Numbered from the stretch's first letter, positions 21,298 to 31,886 are shown. The stretch: 64,000 nucleotides of DNA from Cellulophaga lytica DSM 7489 (GCF_000190595.1 NC_015167.1:732501-796500), one strand, 5' to 3'. Notes: a model not told the origin generated them from the sequence alone. Numbers and translations: made by a program.

Positions 21298-22674
21298 TTA
21301 AAAACCTTTATTCTGCGAAACATTAGAGTTAACATCTACCTCACTATTTGGAATAGGAAATGCTAAATTAAATGATCCGTAAGGAACACCTTTGTGTGTT
21401 TGTTGTAATTCATCTATTAACGGAATACCTTGACCTGTTCTTACCAAATCGTGAAAACGAGCACCTTCAAAAGCTAATTCTTTTCTTCTCTCAAGTAATA
21501 TATTATCAAGAGTCGCTTCAGTATAAAGACTAGCATTTCTTTGAGCAGGTATCATATTTAAATATTGTAATGAAACCGCAGGATCTACTGTTAACATAGC
21601 TTCAGCATATGTTAAAATTACTTCCTCATATCTAATAATACTAATATTATCATCGAATGTACTAGAAGGGTATTTCCCAATGTTTCTTGTGAAACCGGCA
21701 CCATCTACTTCAATAAAATCTTCACCAATTCTAATATCATCATCATCAAAAATAGTTAAGAAATTATCTAACACTACAACATCACCGTAAGATGTATTTA
21801 AAAATATATTAGCTAAACCATTAATACCTCTATTATCTGTAGGAGACATTGCTATTTCAAAAATAGAATTAACAGCATTATCTGTAGAAAAAGTTGATGC
21901 AAAATCTGATTCACTCGCTACAGAAAAATTCTGAGAATCAATAACTGCCTTTGCAGCTGTAGCAGCTGTAGTCATATCACCAAAATAAAGAGCTATCCTT
22001 GCCTTAATTGCATTTGCAGCACTAGTTGTAATGAATTCTTTAGAACCATCTAAACCTGGAGACATTATTGCCAAAGCTGCATCAATATCAGCTATAGCTA
22101 AATTCTTAACCTCTTCAACAGTATTTCTTGCTGGAAAAAAGTTTTCCTCATCTCTAAATGTGGTAACATAAGGAACACCACCTGGAGAAGTACCTCCTGT
22201 AACATGTTGTTGACCAAATAGCCTTACTAAATCAAAATGCGCCATAGCTCTAAGAACTAAAGCTTCACCTTTCATTTGATTAATGTAAGCTGCATCTCCT
22301 TCTATATTCTCTGCATTAATAATAATATTTGCAGAACCTATTACAGAGTATATTCTGAACCACGTATCAGTTGGATAAGCATCAGAAGGTAAAACCTCTA
22401 ATTGTCCAGCCGTAACAAATCTATTAGAATTAGCATTAGAAAATGCATTATCACTCCTTACTTCATTAAAAACTATATAGTCTCTACCGTAGTATGTTTC
22501 AATAGATAATCTGTTATAAGCACCAGCCAATATACCTTCTAAATCTTCTTCTGTATTTATACTTGAATTGAAGTCTTTTTCTTGAGAAACTGTAGGATCT
22601 AGTTCATCTTCAGAACAAGAAGTATTTCCTATTAGTAAGGCAAAAGCCATTACTGTATATAATATTTTTTTCAT
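21298..22674 (-). CDS. SusD/RagB-like nutrient-binding lipoprotein (pair 3)
   Basis: 458 residues, the shortest of the four. Lipobox GNTSC followed by SEDELDP. It has the short RagB/SusD form with EALVLRAMAHFDLVRLFG and the C-terminal RRKELAFEGARFHDLVRTG, a signature of the SusD_RagB type often linked to oligosaccharide or peptide uptake. The start is 5 bases after the SusC 3 stop. The gene is intact although its SusC partner is interrupted, so it would be orphaned if the SusC stop is real. Confidence 0.92.
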   Translation of the reverse strand: MKKILYTVMAFALLIGNTSCSEDELDPTVSQEKDFNSSINTEEDLEGILAGAYNRLSIETYYGRDYIVFNEVRSDNAFSNANSNRFVTAGQLEVLPSDAYPTDTWFRIYSVIGSANIIINAENIEGDAAYINQMKGEALVLRAMAHFDLVRLFGQQHVTGGTSPGGVPYVTTFRDEENFFPARNTVEEVKNLAIADIDAALAIMSPGLDGSKEFITTSAANAIKARIALYFGDMTTAATAAKAVIDSQNFSVASESDFASTFSTDNAVNSIFEIAMSPTDNRGINGLANIFLNTSYGDVVVLDNFLTIFDDDDIRIGEDFIEVDGAGFTRNIGKYPSSTFDDNISIIRYEEVILTYAEAMLTVDPAVSLQYLNMIPAQRNASLYTEATLDNILLERRKELAFEGARFHDLVRTGQGIPLIDELQQTHKGVPYGSFNLAFPIPNSEVDVNSNVSQNKGF

Positions 22675-22679
22675 TCTAA

Positions 22680-25600
22680 TTAAAATTTAACGTTAACACC
22701 AAAAACAACAGATTTTACTGGAGGAGTTACCAATCCTGTGTAACCAGCTGCTCCTACTTCTGGATCCAATTTTAATCCATCATCCTTAACCCATGTGTAA
22801 AGGTTAGTACCTTTAACTGTAAATGAAATTGCATCTAGACCAATACCCTCAGTAAATTTAGAAGGTAAGTTATAACCGAATGTTAAATCTTTTAATCTAA
22901 TGTAATCTCCATCATATAAGTGTCTAGAAGAAGTAGCATGGAAGTTGTCTGCTCCATTATAAACCAATTTAGGTACATCTGTAACATCTCATGGTTGTTG
23001 CCATCTTTCTAAAAGTTCTTCTACACCATTGTAAGAACCTAAAGTAAAGCTATTAGTTCTAAAATAGTGCTGCGCATATTGCTCATATACTTTATGTCCG
23101 CCAGCATAGTATAAACTAGCATCAATAAAAACACCTTTGTACTCTATATGAGTTGACAAACCTCCAGAGAAAGTAGGCAATGCACTAGCTTCATCTTGAT
23201 TTACCCTTGCTGCAGAAGCATAGTTAGATGTAACTTCACCATCTACTCCATTTACATACCAAGTAGGTTCACCTGTTTCAGTATCTACACCTGCCCAAGT
23301 ACGCATAAACCAAGCTCCAATAGGTAAGCCTACCTCTGTAGTTTTATATGTACTCGTAGCACTTGGATTAATATCTTCACCTGTACTATCTAAAGCTAAT
23401 TTAGTAACCTCGTTGTTTACAGTTGCAAAGTTTCCTGAAATACTCCAACTAAAATCTTCACCTCTAAAAATATCATAATTAAGTTGAGCCTCTATACCCT
23501 TGTTTACTACTTCTCCAACATTAGTGTTTTGAGAAGTAAAACCAGTTGTTGGTGACAATGGAACATTTTGTAATAGATCATAAGTTCTTTTGTTAAAGTA
23601 AGCAAAGCTACCTGATAATCTGTTGTCAAATACTCCAAAATCAAAACCAGCATCTACAGTTTCTCCGTTTTCCCAAGATAAAAATTCATTTCCTAACTGA
23701 CTTGGATAAACTGCACCGTTACCAGCATAATCTGCATCATAAGCTAAAAATGCTTGATATGTATTTGTAGCAATACCAGAGTTACCGGTTACACCCCATG
23801 AACCTCTTAAACGTAATTCGTTAAAAACTGACCCTTCTAAAAAAGCTTCTCTATGAACATTCCAACCTAAACCAACTGATCCAAAATTACCATATCTATG
23901 ACCATTTGCAAATCTTGAAGAACCTTCTCTTCTGAAAGTTGCATCTAAGATGTACCTACCATCAAAGTTATAATTTAACATTCCTAAATAAGAAATATTA
24001 GTCCAATCTGTAAAAGATGAAGAAGCATCAAAATTAGATCCTGCACTTGCGATATTTGTTAAACCATCAGTAGAAAAGTTTTCACCGTAAGCGTATAAGT
24101 ATGTATAATTATTTTTTTGATATTCAAATAAAGCAGTTACATCAAAATTATGTTTAGAACCTAATTTAAACTGATAGTTTAATGAATTTTGAGAAACCCA
24201 ATTGTAGTTTTTCTCATCTGAAGCAGTACTACTACCATTAACATCTCCATCAGAATCTCCATGATACCTGTTGTTATAAGATTTATACTCTGATAATGAA
24301 AAATCTAAACCTATACGAGAAGAAAAAGTTAAATTTTCAATTAACTCCCAATCTAATTTAGTATTAGTAGTTGCTCTAGTGTACTTATTGTAAACTTCAT
24401 CGTTCTCATTAGTATATAATGTATTAAATACAGAAGTTCCTAAGCTATTTATATTGTAAGTCCCATCTGCATTGTAAGGATTAGCAAAAGGATTCATATA
24501 GTATCTAGTTAAATGTGGATTATTAAAGAAAGCCCCATTTTCTAATACTGGATTTTGTCTAGAGTTAGATACGTTTATAGAATTATCTAACTTAACATTG
24601 TCTCTAAGCCAAGTTTGAAAACTTAACTTACCAGATATTCTTCTGAAAGAATCACCAATAACTGTAGGTTCAGTTTCATTATACCCAAGAGATGCATAAT
24701 AATTTGTTTTTTCTGTACCACCTGATGCAGAAAAATTATAATCTTGTATTAATGCGTCTTTATTTTCAATTAGACCTGGCCAATCATACTCACTACCATC
24801 CCAATTAGCTATATTTCCTAAATTATTAGCTATTGCAAAATCCCTAGCTTCATCTATTTCGAAATCATAACTTTCTCCATAAGCATTAAAGGTTGCCTCA
24901 TCAATTAACGAAGCTCTTTGTGTTGCTGTTAAAGGATTTCTTTTATTGTAAGCATTGTTTTGAAAACCTAAAACTGATGAAAAGTTAAATACTGCTTTTC
25001 CAGATTTACCTCTTTTTGTTGTAATTACAATTACACCATTAGAACCTCTAGCCCCATAAGCTGCAGTTGCAGATGCATCTTTTAAAACAGTCATTGATTC
25101 AATATCCTTACTGTTAAGAGATACAAGTGAACTAAGAGAAGTTCTGTTAGCACTACCTGAGAAGTTCTCGCTTACTACAGGAACTCCATCAATTACGTAT
25201 AGTGGAGAGTTACTTGCATTAATAGAACCCACACCACGTATTCTAATATCCTGTTGTGCTCCTGGAGTACCAGAAGTTGTAGATATTTGTAAACCTGCAA
25301 CTTTACCTTGTAAAGCCTGATCTACAGATAGAACAGGAACATCTTTGATATCTTCTGAACTAACCTGCACAGAAGAACCAGTTACCTCATCTACAGATTT
25401 AGTACTGTAACCTAGTACAATAACCTCCTCAAGAGCCTCAGCGTCCTCTGCCAGCTGAATATTTATTGTGCTTGAAGAACCAACTTTTCTTTCAGCTGTT
25501 TTTTGTCCAACATAGCTGTAGCGCAATACTTGCCCTACATTTGCTTTAATAGTATAGTTACCATCAAAATCTGTTTGAGTTCCTGTTGTTGTACCCACAA

Positions 25601-25736
25601 CTAATACAGAAACTCCTGGTAAAGGCAAACCATCTTGGTCTGTAACATTACCAGTAATTGTTTTCTCTTGTCCGTAAGAGAAACTCATAAATAACACCAA
25701 CAAGGGTGTTAAAATCCAAGCTACTTTCGTTCTCAT
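22680..25736 (-). pseudogene. SusC/RagA-like transporter interrupted by an in-frame TGA (pair 3)
   Basis: The reading frame would encode 1018 residues plus one internal stop. Codons 1-915 (22989-25736) give signal peptide, carboxypeptidase-regulatory-like domain, TonB box region (EEVIVLGYS), plug (GSNGVIVITTKRG) and most of the barrel. TGA at 22989-22991 then ends translation after RWQQP. The same frame continues without any other lesion for about 100 codons (DVTDVPKL onward) to a normal C-terminus, GVNVKF. SusC 2 and SusC 4 read QPGDVTD and QPGDITD here, so one base change turned Gly GGA into TGA. A product lacking the last strands should not assemble. Recent mutation or a sequencing error are both possible. 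Confidence 0.85.
25675..25720 (-). repeat. 46-base identity with SusC 2 (copy 2)
   Basis: Identical over 46 bases to 20841-20886; see that entry. It lies in the signal-peptide codons of SusC 3. Confidence 0.8.
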
Positions 25737-25747
25737 TTATTATTAAT

Positions 25748-25796
25748 TTTTGAGTTAGTACCCCACAAAACTCTTAATTAATAGTTAACATTCCAA
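25748..25796 (-). promoter_or_regulatory. promoter and leader element of SusC/SusD pair 3
   Basis: Minus strand TTG at 25794-25796, 20 bases, then GAGTTTTG at 25766-25773, then the leader CTAACTCAAAA at 25748-25758, 11 bases before the ATG. The geometry is the same as in pair 2. Confidence 0.5.
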
Positions 25797-26112
25797 GAAT
25801 TTAGTGTTAACGAAAACAGCATATGTTAAAAAAAACATCAAAAATGAATAATTAACAATTTAATAAACAACAAGCAGCTAATGTCTCAATAAAAAAGCTA
25901 TAATTGGAGAAAAAAATAACAAATTGTTACTGATTAATTAATATAAATGATAATCAAAAACATCAAAAAAAACAACAATAATTGTAATAATTATACCTTG
26001 TTTACATATAGTGGAATAACTGTTTATTTTTTTATTATTAATAAGCGTAGTTTTAGATAATTGAAAAAGTTAAAGAAAACATAAAGCAATCATACGTAGT
26101 ATAATTAATTAA
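25797..26112. other. non-coding AT-rich stretch between pairs 3 and 4
   Basis: Some 315 bases of very AT-rich sequence upstream of the pair 3 promoter. I see no coding frame, RNA gene or strong hairpin in it. Confidence 0.5.
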
Positions 26113-26149
26113 AAAAGCCTATAAATACATAATGCACTTATAGGCTTTT
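26113..26149 (-). terminator. terminator of SusC/SusD pair 4
   Basis: AAAAGCCTATAA (26113-26124) pairs with TTATAGGCTTTT (26138-26149) around a 13-base loop, with a T run on the minus-strand side. It differs from the palindrome used by pairs 2 and 3. Confidence 0.8.
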
Positions 26150-26170
26150 AAATTTTAAAACAAGCTATTA

Positions 26171-27784
26171 CTAATTTTGGTCTGCCTCACTAATATTTGG
26201 GTTAGCATTAATTTCAGCTTGTGGAATTTTCCATATCCAAGCATCGTTTAATGATGGTTTTTCTTGCATAAAACCATCGCCATATAAAACTTCTGATGCT
26301 CCAGAATTAGTTTGGTCTAAACCTTCATCCCAACGAATGTGGTCAAAATAACTAAATCCTTCTCCCCATAATTCTACATGACGTTGAAATTTAATCTGAT
26401 CCATAAGGTCTGCCTGAGTTGCAAAAGCTGTTTTATCAAAAGCAGAATCTCTTGCTTCACCTAAAAGAGCTAAAGCATCTTGTGCTCCAGTAATATCATT
26501 CATCATTGCTTTAGCTTCAGCTTCAATTAAAACCATTTCTGATGCTCTCATATAAATAACATCATCTGGATCTATAGTACCTGGGTTCTTCTGCAAAAAT
26601 TTCATAGACATATACGGATGTGTATTATGACCTGTTGTCATTCCGTACTGAGAAATAATAGATTCCCACTCATCCCAAAAATCATCTGCATTATCATAAT
26701 TAGGGTCAGTTTCAAAACTACCACCTTGACCATTAGACGCACTAGAATTAGTATTTGGAGCTAAAGGTAACCACGCTTTTTTACGGTAATCAGTGTCTGG
26801 AATATTATTATAAACTTCTTTATTGATTATCTTAGGGTTACTTCTGTTTTGACTTCCGTTAAAAGTTGAACAAATAAAGTAGAAATAAGATTGAAAATAA
26901 TTTGTTTCGGTATCTATCACATGACCTCCCCAAATTACTTCTGAAAGATCTGTAGTATTAAAACCAGATAACCAATCGCTTTCATCTAGCAACTCAAAAC
27001 CATCTCTTGCTGATACAGCAGCATCTGCAGCTGTTTGCCAATCTCCTTTAGACAAAGCAATACGTGCCTGTATACCATATGCTGCGTTTATAGAAATATT
27101 AGACTTATTATCAGGTGCTGTAGCATTTTCAAAAAACTCTATAGACTTTTTAATGTCGTCTTCAACTTGCGTATAAACTGCTTCTACAGTTGCTCTTGGC
27201 GCACTTGTATAAGGCGCTCCTGTATCTAAAACTAAAGGAACCCCTAAATCTGTAGAAGGACTACCTATAAGATAACCTTTAGCAAAGGTAGTCACTAATT
27301 GATGATAAGCCCAAGCTCTATAAGCGTAAGCCTGACCCAAAATATTATTTAACTCTGCAGTCTCTGGCAAATCTCCTTCAGCTACTCTATTAATAATTGA
27401 GTTTGCCGTAAAAACAAAGTGATAACGCTCATACCATAAATTATCTACTGTAGTGGAATTTGCGTTTGTATGAGCTAACCATTGTAAATCTGCTCTACCC
27501 CAACCATTACCTCTAGAAGAGTGAATAATATTACCGCCAATAGCATCAAAAGAAGGCATATAATAACTTTGACCAGACCTAGACGATGCAGTACCCGGTA
27601 AAGGGTTCTGAGCATACATTTGCCTATGCAAGCCATTTAATAATAAATCCATATTTGCAGGAGTAGACAAAGCATCTTCTGCTGAAATAGCATTTGTTGG
27701 TTTATTGTCCAAAAAATCTTCGGTACAACTTGTTAGAGCAATAAACGATACTGCCGCTAACATTATATATGTTTTTCTTAACAT
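26171..27784 (-). CDS. SusD/RagB-like nutrient-binding lipoprotein (pair 4)
   Basis: 537 residues; signal peptide with lipobox IALTSC followed by TEDFLDNKPT, a classic SusD opening. Core elements include GQAYAYRAWAYHQLVTTF and the C-terminal RHVELWGEGFSYFDHIRWD, similar to the SusD 1 version, so pairs 1 and 4 may be closer to each other than to 2 and 3. It lies 28 bases after the SusC 4 stop, the largest SusC-SusD gap of the array. Confidence 0.93.
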   Translation of the reverse strand: MLRKTYIMLAAVSFIALTSCTEDFLDNKPTNAISAEDALSTPANMDLLLNGLHRQMYAQNPLPGTASSRSGQSYYMPSFDAIGGNIIHSSRGNGWGRADLQWLAHTNANSTTVDNLWYERYHFVFTANSIINRVAEGDLPETAELNNILGQAYAYRAWAYHQLVTTFAKGYLIGSPSTDLGVPLVLDTGAPYTSAPRATVEAVYTQVEDDIKKSIEFFENATAPDNKSNISINAAYGIQARIALSKGDWQTAADAAVSARDGFELLDESDWLSGFNTTDLSEVIWGGHVIDTETNYFQSYFYFICSTFNGSQNRSNPKIINKEVYNNIPDTDYRKKAWLPLAPNTNSSASNGQGGSFETDPNYDNADDFWDEWESIISQYGMTTGHNTHPYMSMKFLQKNPGTIDPDDVIYMRASEMVLIEAEAKAMMNDITGAQDALALLGEARDSAFDKTAFATQADLMDQIKFQRHVELWGEGFSYFDHIRWDEGLDQTNSGASEVLYGDGFMQEKPSLNDAWIWKIPQAEINANPNISEADQN

Positions 27785-27812
27785 AACTTTTATTTTTTTA
27801 TTTATATCTTAA

Positions 27813-30800
27813 TTAAAAAGAAACGTTTAATCCTAATGATAAAACACTAGCAGGGTTATAATCATTTCCAGAAGGTGTTCCGGCTAAACTGTACTGCGGA
27901 TTTAAACCAGTTCTTTTACTCTTTAAGTATAGGTTTTCACCCGACACAAAAAACCTTAAACTATTAACTCCTAATTTATCTGAGATATCACCACCTAAGG
28001 TATAAGATAAATTAACATTTCTTAAAGCTACATAAGATGCATCTGTTAAAAATCTAGTAGATAAAGATTGTGATTGATTTACCGCACCATTTTCTAGCCT
28101 TGGAACATCAGTAATGTCTCCTGGCTGACGCCATGCTTTTAAGGCATCTGGATGTAATGAACTACCATAATCCCCTTCATGCATCATAGCAGCATAACCG
28201 TAATCTAATATATCTCCGCCAATACCATAAACTACTGTGAAATCTAAGGCGAAACCTTTATATGTAAAACTATTTGAAACAGAACCAATTAAATCTGGAA
28301 CAGAACTAGCATCTGCATATGCTCTACCAGCTTCTTGAAAATCATTTGTAGTTGCCTGGCTACCATCTTCATTTAGTACAGGAACTGATTCACCAGTTTC
28401 AGCATCTTCTTCATACATATTATATAATGCATCTCCGTTAGCTGGGTCTACACCTGCAAAATCATACAAGTAAAAATCATAACGAGAGCGGCCTTCTGCC
28501 CATCTTTTAGATCCGTTTATACTTGGATCTGGAAGTGATGTAATCTCATTTTTCAATGTAGAAGCCTGTAAAGTTAAATCCCATTTAAACTCTTTACCTC
28601 TAAAAAAGTGACCTGTAATACCAAATTCATAACCTGAATTATACATATCTCCAATATTAAAAGGCGCCTCATTTAAACCTTCTGATGTAGGTATTGGTAA
28701 ATTGTAAAGTAAATCTGTTGTATTTTTCTTGTAGTATTCTACAGAACCTTCAACTTTATTTCCAAACAAACCAAACTCTAAAGCAACATCATAACTTTCT
28801 GATGTTTCCCATTTTAAATCGTTATTTCCTAAATCTGAGAAATAAATTGCTGGTGCACCTGCATTAGAGTATAATGTTGTACGAGCTTGTGAAATATAAA
28901 AATCTCCTAAATTATCATTACCTACTTCACCGTAAGAACCTCTTAATTTTAAGTTGTCTACAAATGAAACATTCTTCATAAAGTTTTCCTGATCTATTCT
29001 CCAAGAAGCACCTACTGAGTAGAAACTACCCCAACGAACATCACTACTAAAAACAGAAGAACCATCTCTTCTTGCAGAAGCACTAATGTAGTATTTGTTG
29101 TCAAAATTATAGTTTAATCTTGCAAAATACCCTTCTAAAGTTTTATCAGAACTATAGCCACCTAAGCTAGATACTACTGAAAAGTTATCAAACTCATAAA
29201 TCCCTGCTGCAGTTTGTGTGTTTGCTAAACCACTATTTTCTGAATAATGTCTATCAAAACTTTCATGACCTAAAGTAACATCAAAGTTGTTTAACCCAAA
29301 AGACTTTGTATAAGTTAAAATTTGATTAAAGTTCTCTGTTGTTCTACGGTATCTAGTTTCTCCGTATCTACCAGTTGGAGCACCATCTCCTACAATATTA
29401 TTCTCGTAACTTTTATTTATGTAATCCTGAATATCCTGACCATAGTTAAATCTTGCTTTTAAACCATCTAAAAGTTTAAATTCTGCAAAATACCTGAATC
29501 CGATATTATTTACTTTTGTTGACTCTTCATTGTAAATTGCTTCTGCAATACCATGACGACCTGGATTACTTGGTCTTGATTGTATACCATACTCTGCATA
29601 ACCTTCACCTAAATCATAAAGAGGTTTACCTGCTTCATCTAACACTATATCTCCATTGTTATCTACTACATATACAGGATAAATAGACCCCAAATCCTTA
29701 GCCCATGAGAAAGGGTTTACGATACTACTACTACCTGCACCTGTAGGGCCGTGAGAATCTGTAATTGCTAAGTTCATGCTACCACCTAACGTTAACCAAT
29801 CAGTTGGAGAAAAGTCTGCATTTAATCTAGATGTTATACGGTCATAATCACTTTCTATAACGTAACCATCTTCACTTAAATAAGATGCAGAAAAGAAAAC
29901 TTGATGATTTTCACCACCTCCAGAAACATCAATAGAGTGGTTTACTCTACTGCCTGTTCTTTCTAAAGCATCATACCAATCTAATCCTTGGTATATAACC
30001 TGAGCGTTAGGGTTTAATGTACCATCTGTACCTACTATTTGATCATTAGCAACATTAAAAGGGTTATAACCTAATCTATTAAAAATTGAAGCTGAAGCTT
30101 CTACCTCTGGATTAGAACCTCCTAGTGAGTTTTTGTAAGCTTCCCACATTAATTCATAATATTGACCTGGTCCAACAGCGTCATATTCGCCAATACCTTT
30201 AGTTATTACACCATACTGCGTAGATAAATTAACTGATAAAGAAGAATTTTTTCTTCCGCTCTTAGTTGTAATTAACACAACACCATTAGCTGCTCTAGAA
30301 CCATATAATGAAGTAGAGGCTGCATCTTTTAATATTGTTAAAGACTCAATATCATTTTGATTTAAACTTGTTAAAGCTCCTTCAAACTGAATACCATCTA
30401 CAATATATAAAGGTTGTGTAGAACCACCATTTAAAGTACCAACACCTCTAATAACTATTCCAGGTGAAGAACCTGGTTGCCCTGAAGCCGAAGTAAATTG
30501 AACACCTGTAGCTTTTCCTTCAATAGCCGCAATTGGAGAAGTAACACTTCTTTTAGCTAAATCGCTAGAACCAATAACAGAAGCTGAACCTGTAAATGCT
30601 TCTTTAGTAGTTGTACCATATGCTACTACTACTACTTCATCCAAAGCTTCTGCATCTTCTTCCATTTGAAGGTTAATAGTATTAGATGCTCCTATTTTTC
30701 TTTCAGTTGTTTTTTGCCCAACATAACTGAATCTTAAAATTTGACCCACACTTGCTTTAATAGTGTAGTTTCCATCAAAATCTGTTTGCGTTCCTGTTGT

Positions 30801-30950
30801 TGTACCTACAACTAACACAGAAACCCCAGGCAAAGTTAGACCTTCATGGTCTGTTACAGTACCTGTAATAGTTTTTTCCTGTCCATAAGAAAAACTACTA
30901 AAAATAAGCACCAAAATAGGCACTAACAATCTAGTTACTTTTGTTTTCAT
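27813..30950 (-). CDS. SusC/RagA-like TonB-dependent transporter (pair 4)
   Basis: 1045 residues. The signal peptide (MKTKVTRLLVPILVLIF) differs slightly from the other three, while the following domain (ITGTVTDHEGLTLPGVSVLV) is again close to them. TonB-box region DEVVVVAYG near 105-113, plug with RAANGVVLITTKSG, and a barrel ending in Phe (LGLNVSF). The segment WRQPGDITDVPRL corresponds to the site that became a stop in SusC 3. This is the first pair transcribed from the right end of the array, divergent from rnhB. Confidence 0.95.
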   Translation of the reverse strand: MKTKVTRLLVPILVLIFSSFSYGQEKTITGTVTDHEGLTLPGVSVLVVGTTTGTQTDFDGNYTIKASVGQILRFSYVGQKTTERKIGASNTINLQMEEDAEALDEVVVVAYGTTTKEAFTGSASVIGSSDLAKRSVTSPIAAIEGKATGVQFTSASGQPGSSPGIVIRGVGTLNGGSTQPLYIVDGIQFEGALTSLNQNDIESLTILKDAASTSLYGSRAANGVVLITTKSGRKNSSLSVNLSTQYGVITKGIGEYDAVGPGQYYELMWEAYKNSLGGSNPEVEASASIFNRLGYNPFNVANDQIVGTDGTLNPNAQVIYQGLDWYDALERTGSRVNHSIDVSGGGENHQVFFSASYLSEDGYVIESDYDRITSRLNADFSPTDWLTLGGSMNLAITDSHGPTGAGSSSIVNPFSWAKDLGSIYPVYVVDNNGDIVLDEAGKPLYDLGEGYAEYGIQSRPSNPGRHGIAEAIYNEESTKVNNIGFRYFAEFKLLDGLKARFNYGQDIQDYINKSYENNIVGDGAPTGRYGETRYRRTTENFNQILTYTKSFGLNNFDVTLGHESFDRHYSENSGLANTQTAAGIYEFDNFSVVSSLGGYSSDKTLEGYFARLNYNFDNKYYISASARRDGSSVFSSDVRWGSFYSVGASWRIDQENFMKNVSFVDNLKLRGSYGEVGNDNLGDFYISQARTTLYSNAGAPAIYFSDLGNNDLKWETSESYDVALEFGLFGNKVEGSVEYYKKNTTDLLYNLPIPTSEGLNEAPFNIGDMYNSGYEFGITGHFFRGKEFKWDLTLQASTLKNEITSLPDPSINGSKRWAEGRSRYDFYLYDFAGVDPANGDALYNMYEEDAETGESVPVLNEDGSQATTNDFQEAGRAYADASSVPDLIGSVSNSFTYKGFALDFTVVYGIGGDILDYGYAAMMHEGDYGSSLHPDALKAWRQPGDITDVPRLENGAVNQSQSLSTRFLTDASYVALRNVNLSYTLGGDISDKLGVNSLRFFVSGENLYLKSKRTGLNPQYSLAGTPSGNDYNPASVLSLGLNVSF

Positions 30951-30959
30951 TTAATTATT

Positions 30960-31010
30960 TTTTGAGTTAGTAAGACGCTAAAATCATAATTTTATCTTAA
31001 TAAAAAACAA
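30960..31010 (-). promoter_or_regulatory. promoter and leader element of SusC/SusD pair 4
   Basis: Minus strand TTG at 31008-31010, 22 bases, then GATTTTAG at 30978-30985 (a weaker match), then CTAACTCAAAA at 30960-30970, 9 bases before the ATG. Spacing from the -7-like box to the leader matches pairs 2 and 3. Confidence 0.4.
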
Positions 31011-31254
31011 AAAAACAGCTAAAATGTTTCATATTTATTTTTTAACAAGTAAAGTCATTAAGATCAAAAAATAATATTATTAATACTATATCAAAAGACA
31101 CTTTTAACTGACAATATGCTAACATTGTAAGAAATTTAAGTACTCATATAAAGTATCAATATATAATATAAAAATTATAAATTGTTAATCATTTAAGTAA
31201 CACTAAAATTATTTATTACCAATAAATTTTATTCAGCCTAATAATTATTAATAC
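31011..31254. other. divergent intergenic region between SusC 4 and rnhB
   Basis: This non-coding AT-rich stretch separates the SusC 4 promoter from the rnhB promoter. The whole gap between genes is 339 bases. No further feature could be supported. Confidence 0.5.
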
Positions 31255-31262
31255 TAATTTTG
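31255..31262 (+). promoter_or_regulatory. -7 box of rnhB
   Basis: TAATTTTG matches TAnnTTTG, giving a start near 31266 and a 5' UTR of about 24 bases. It overlaps a possible TTG start at 31260 and therefore argues for the ATG at 31290. No TTG -33 element is evident. Confidence 0.5.
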
Positions 31263-31289
31263 TATTATCAATTAGATAATACTCCTTTT

Positions 31290-31886
31290 ATGTTAAAATC
31301 TTACTACAAATTAATTAATGAAACAGGAACTGATGAAGCTGGCCGTGGCTGTTTGGCTGGCCCCGTTACCGCTGCTGCAATTATTTTACCAGAGAATTTT
31401 AAAAATGATATATTAAACGACTCCAAATTACTCTCTGAAAAAAAAAGAGAACTTTTAAAACCCATTATAGAAGAACAAGCTATTTGCTATGGGGTTACTC
31501 ATATTTACCCAAAAAAAATAGATGAAATAAACATCTTAAACGCATCTATACTTGCTATGCATAAAAGTATAGATAAATTAACTACCAAACCAGAGTTTAT
31601 AATTGTTGATGGCAACCGTTTTAAACCCTATAAAAAAATTAAGCACGAGTGTATTATTAAAGGAGATTCTAAATTTTTGAGTATTGCAGCTGCTTCTGTA
31701 TTAGCAAAAACATATAGAGATGCATATATGGAAAAGATACACAAAGAGTTTCCTATGTACAACTGGAAAAAAAACAAAGGCTACCCTACCAAAGAACATA
31801 GAGAAGCTATTAGAGAATTTGGGCTAACCAAATACCACCGCAAAAGCTTTAAACAATTACCAGAGCAATTAAAGTTTCCGCTATAA
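31290..31886 (+). CDS. rnhB: ribonuclease HII
   Basis: 198 residues. The enzyme removes ribonucleotides and RNA from RNA-DNA hybrids in the cytoplasm. The catalytic block [19 protein letters not shown] gives D15 and E16. FIIVDGN gives D107 and KTYRDAY gives D144, completing the metal-binding acidic set. The C-terminal HRKSFKQLP motif is also present. A longer reading from TTG at 31260 would add ten residues, but a promoter -7 box overlaps it. Length is normal for bacterial RNase HII. Confidence 0.96.
   Translation: MLKSYYKLINETGTDEAGRGCLAGPVTAAAIILPENFKNDILNDSKLLSEKKRELLKPIIEEQAICYGVTHIYPKKIDEINILNASILAMHKSIDKLTTKPEFIIVDGNRFKPYKKIKHECIIKGDSKFLSIAAASVLAKTYRDAYMEKIHKEFPMYNWKKNKGYPTKEHREAIREFGLTKYHRKSFKQLPEQLKFPL

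Noticed and set aside
22989-22991. TGA in SusC 3 as a glycine codon (recoded genetic code)
   Set aside because: TGA ends another gene in this window normally (48874-48876), and glycine-coding TGA is not known in Flavobacteriaceae.
10863-30950. Mobile element or prophage bringing in the SusC/SusD array
   Set aside because: No integrase, transposase, terminal repeat or tRNA attachment site borders the array.
31260-31289. TTG start for rnhB
   Set aside because: It overlaps the -7 box TAATTTTG; the ATG at 31290 suits the RNase HII family.
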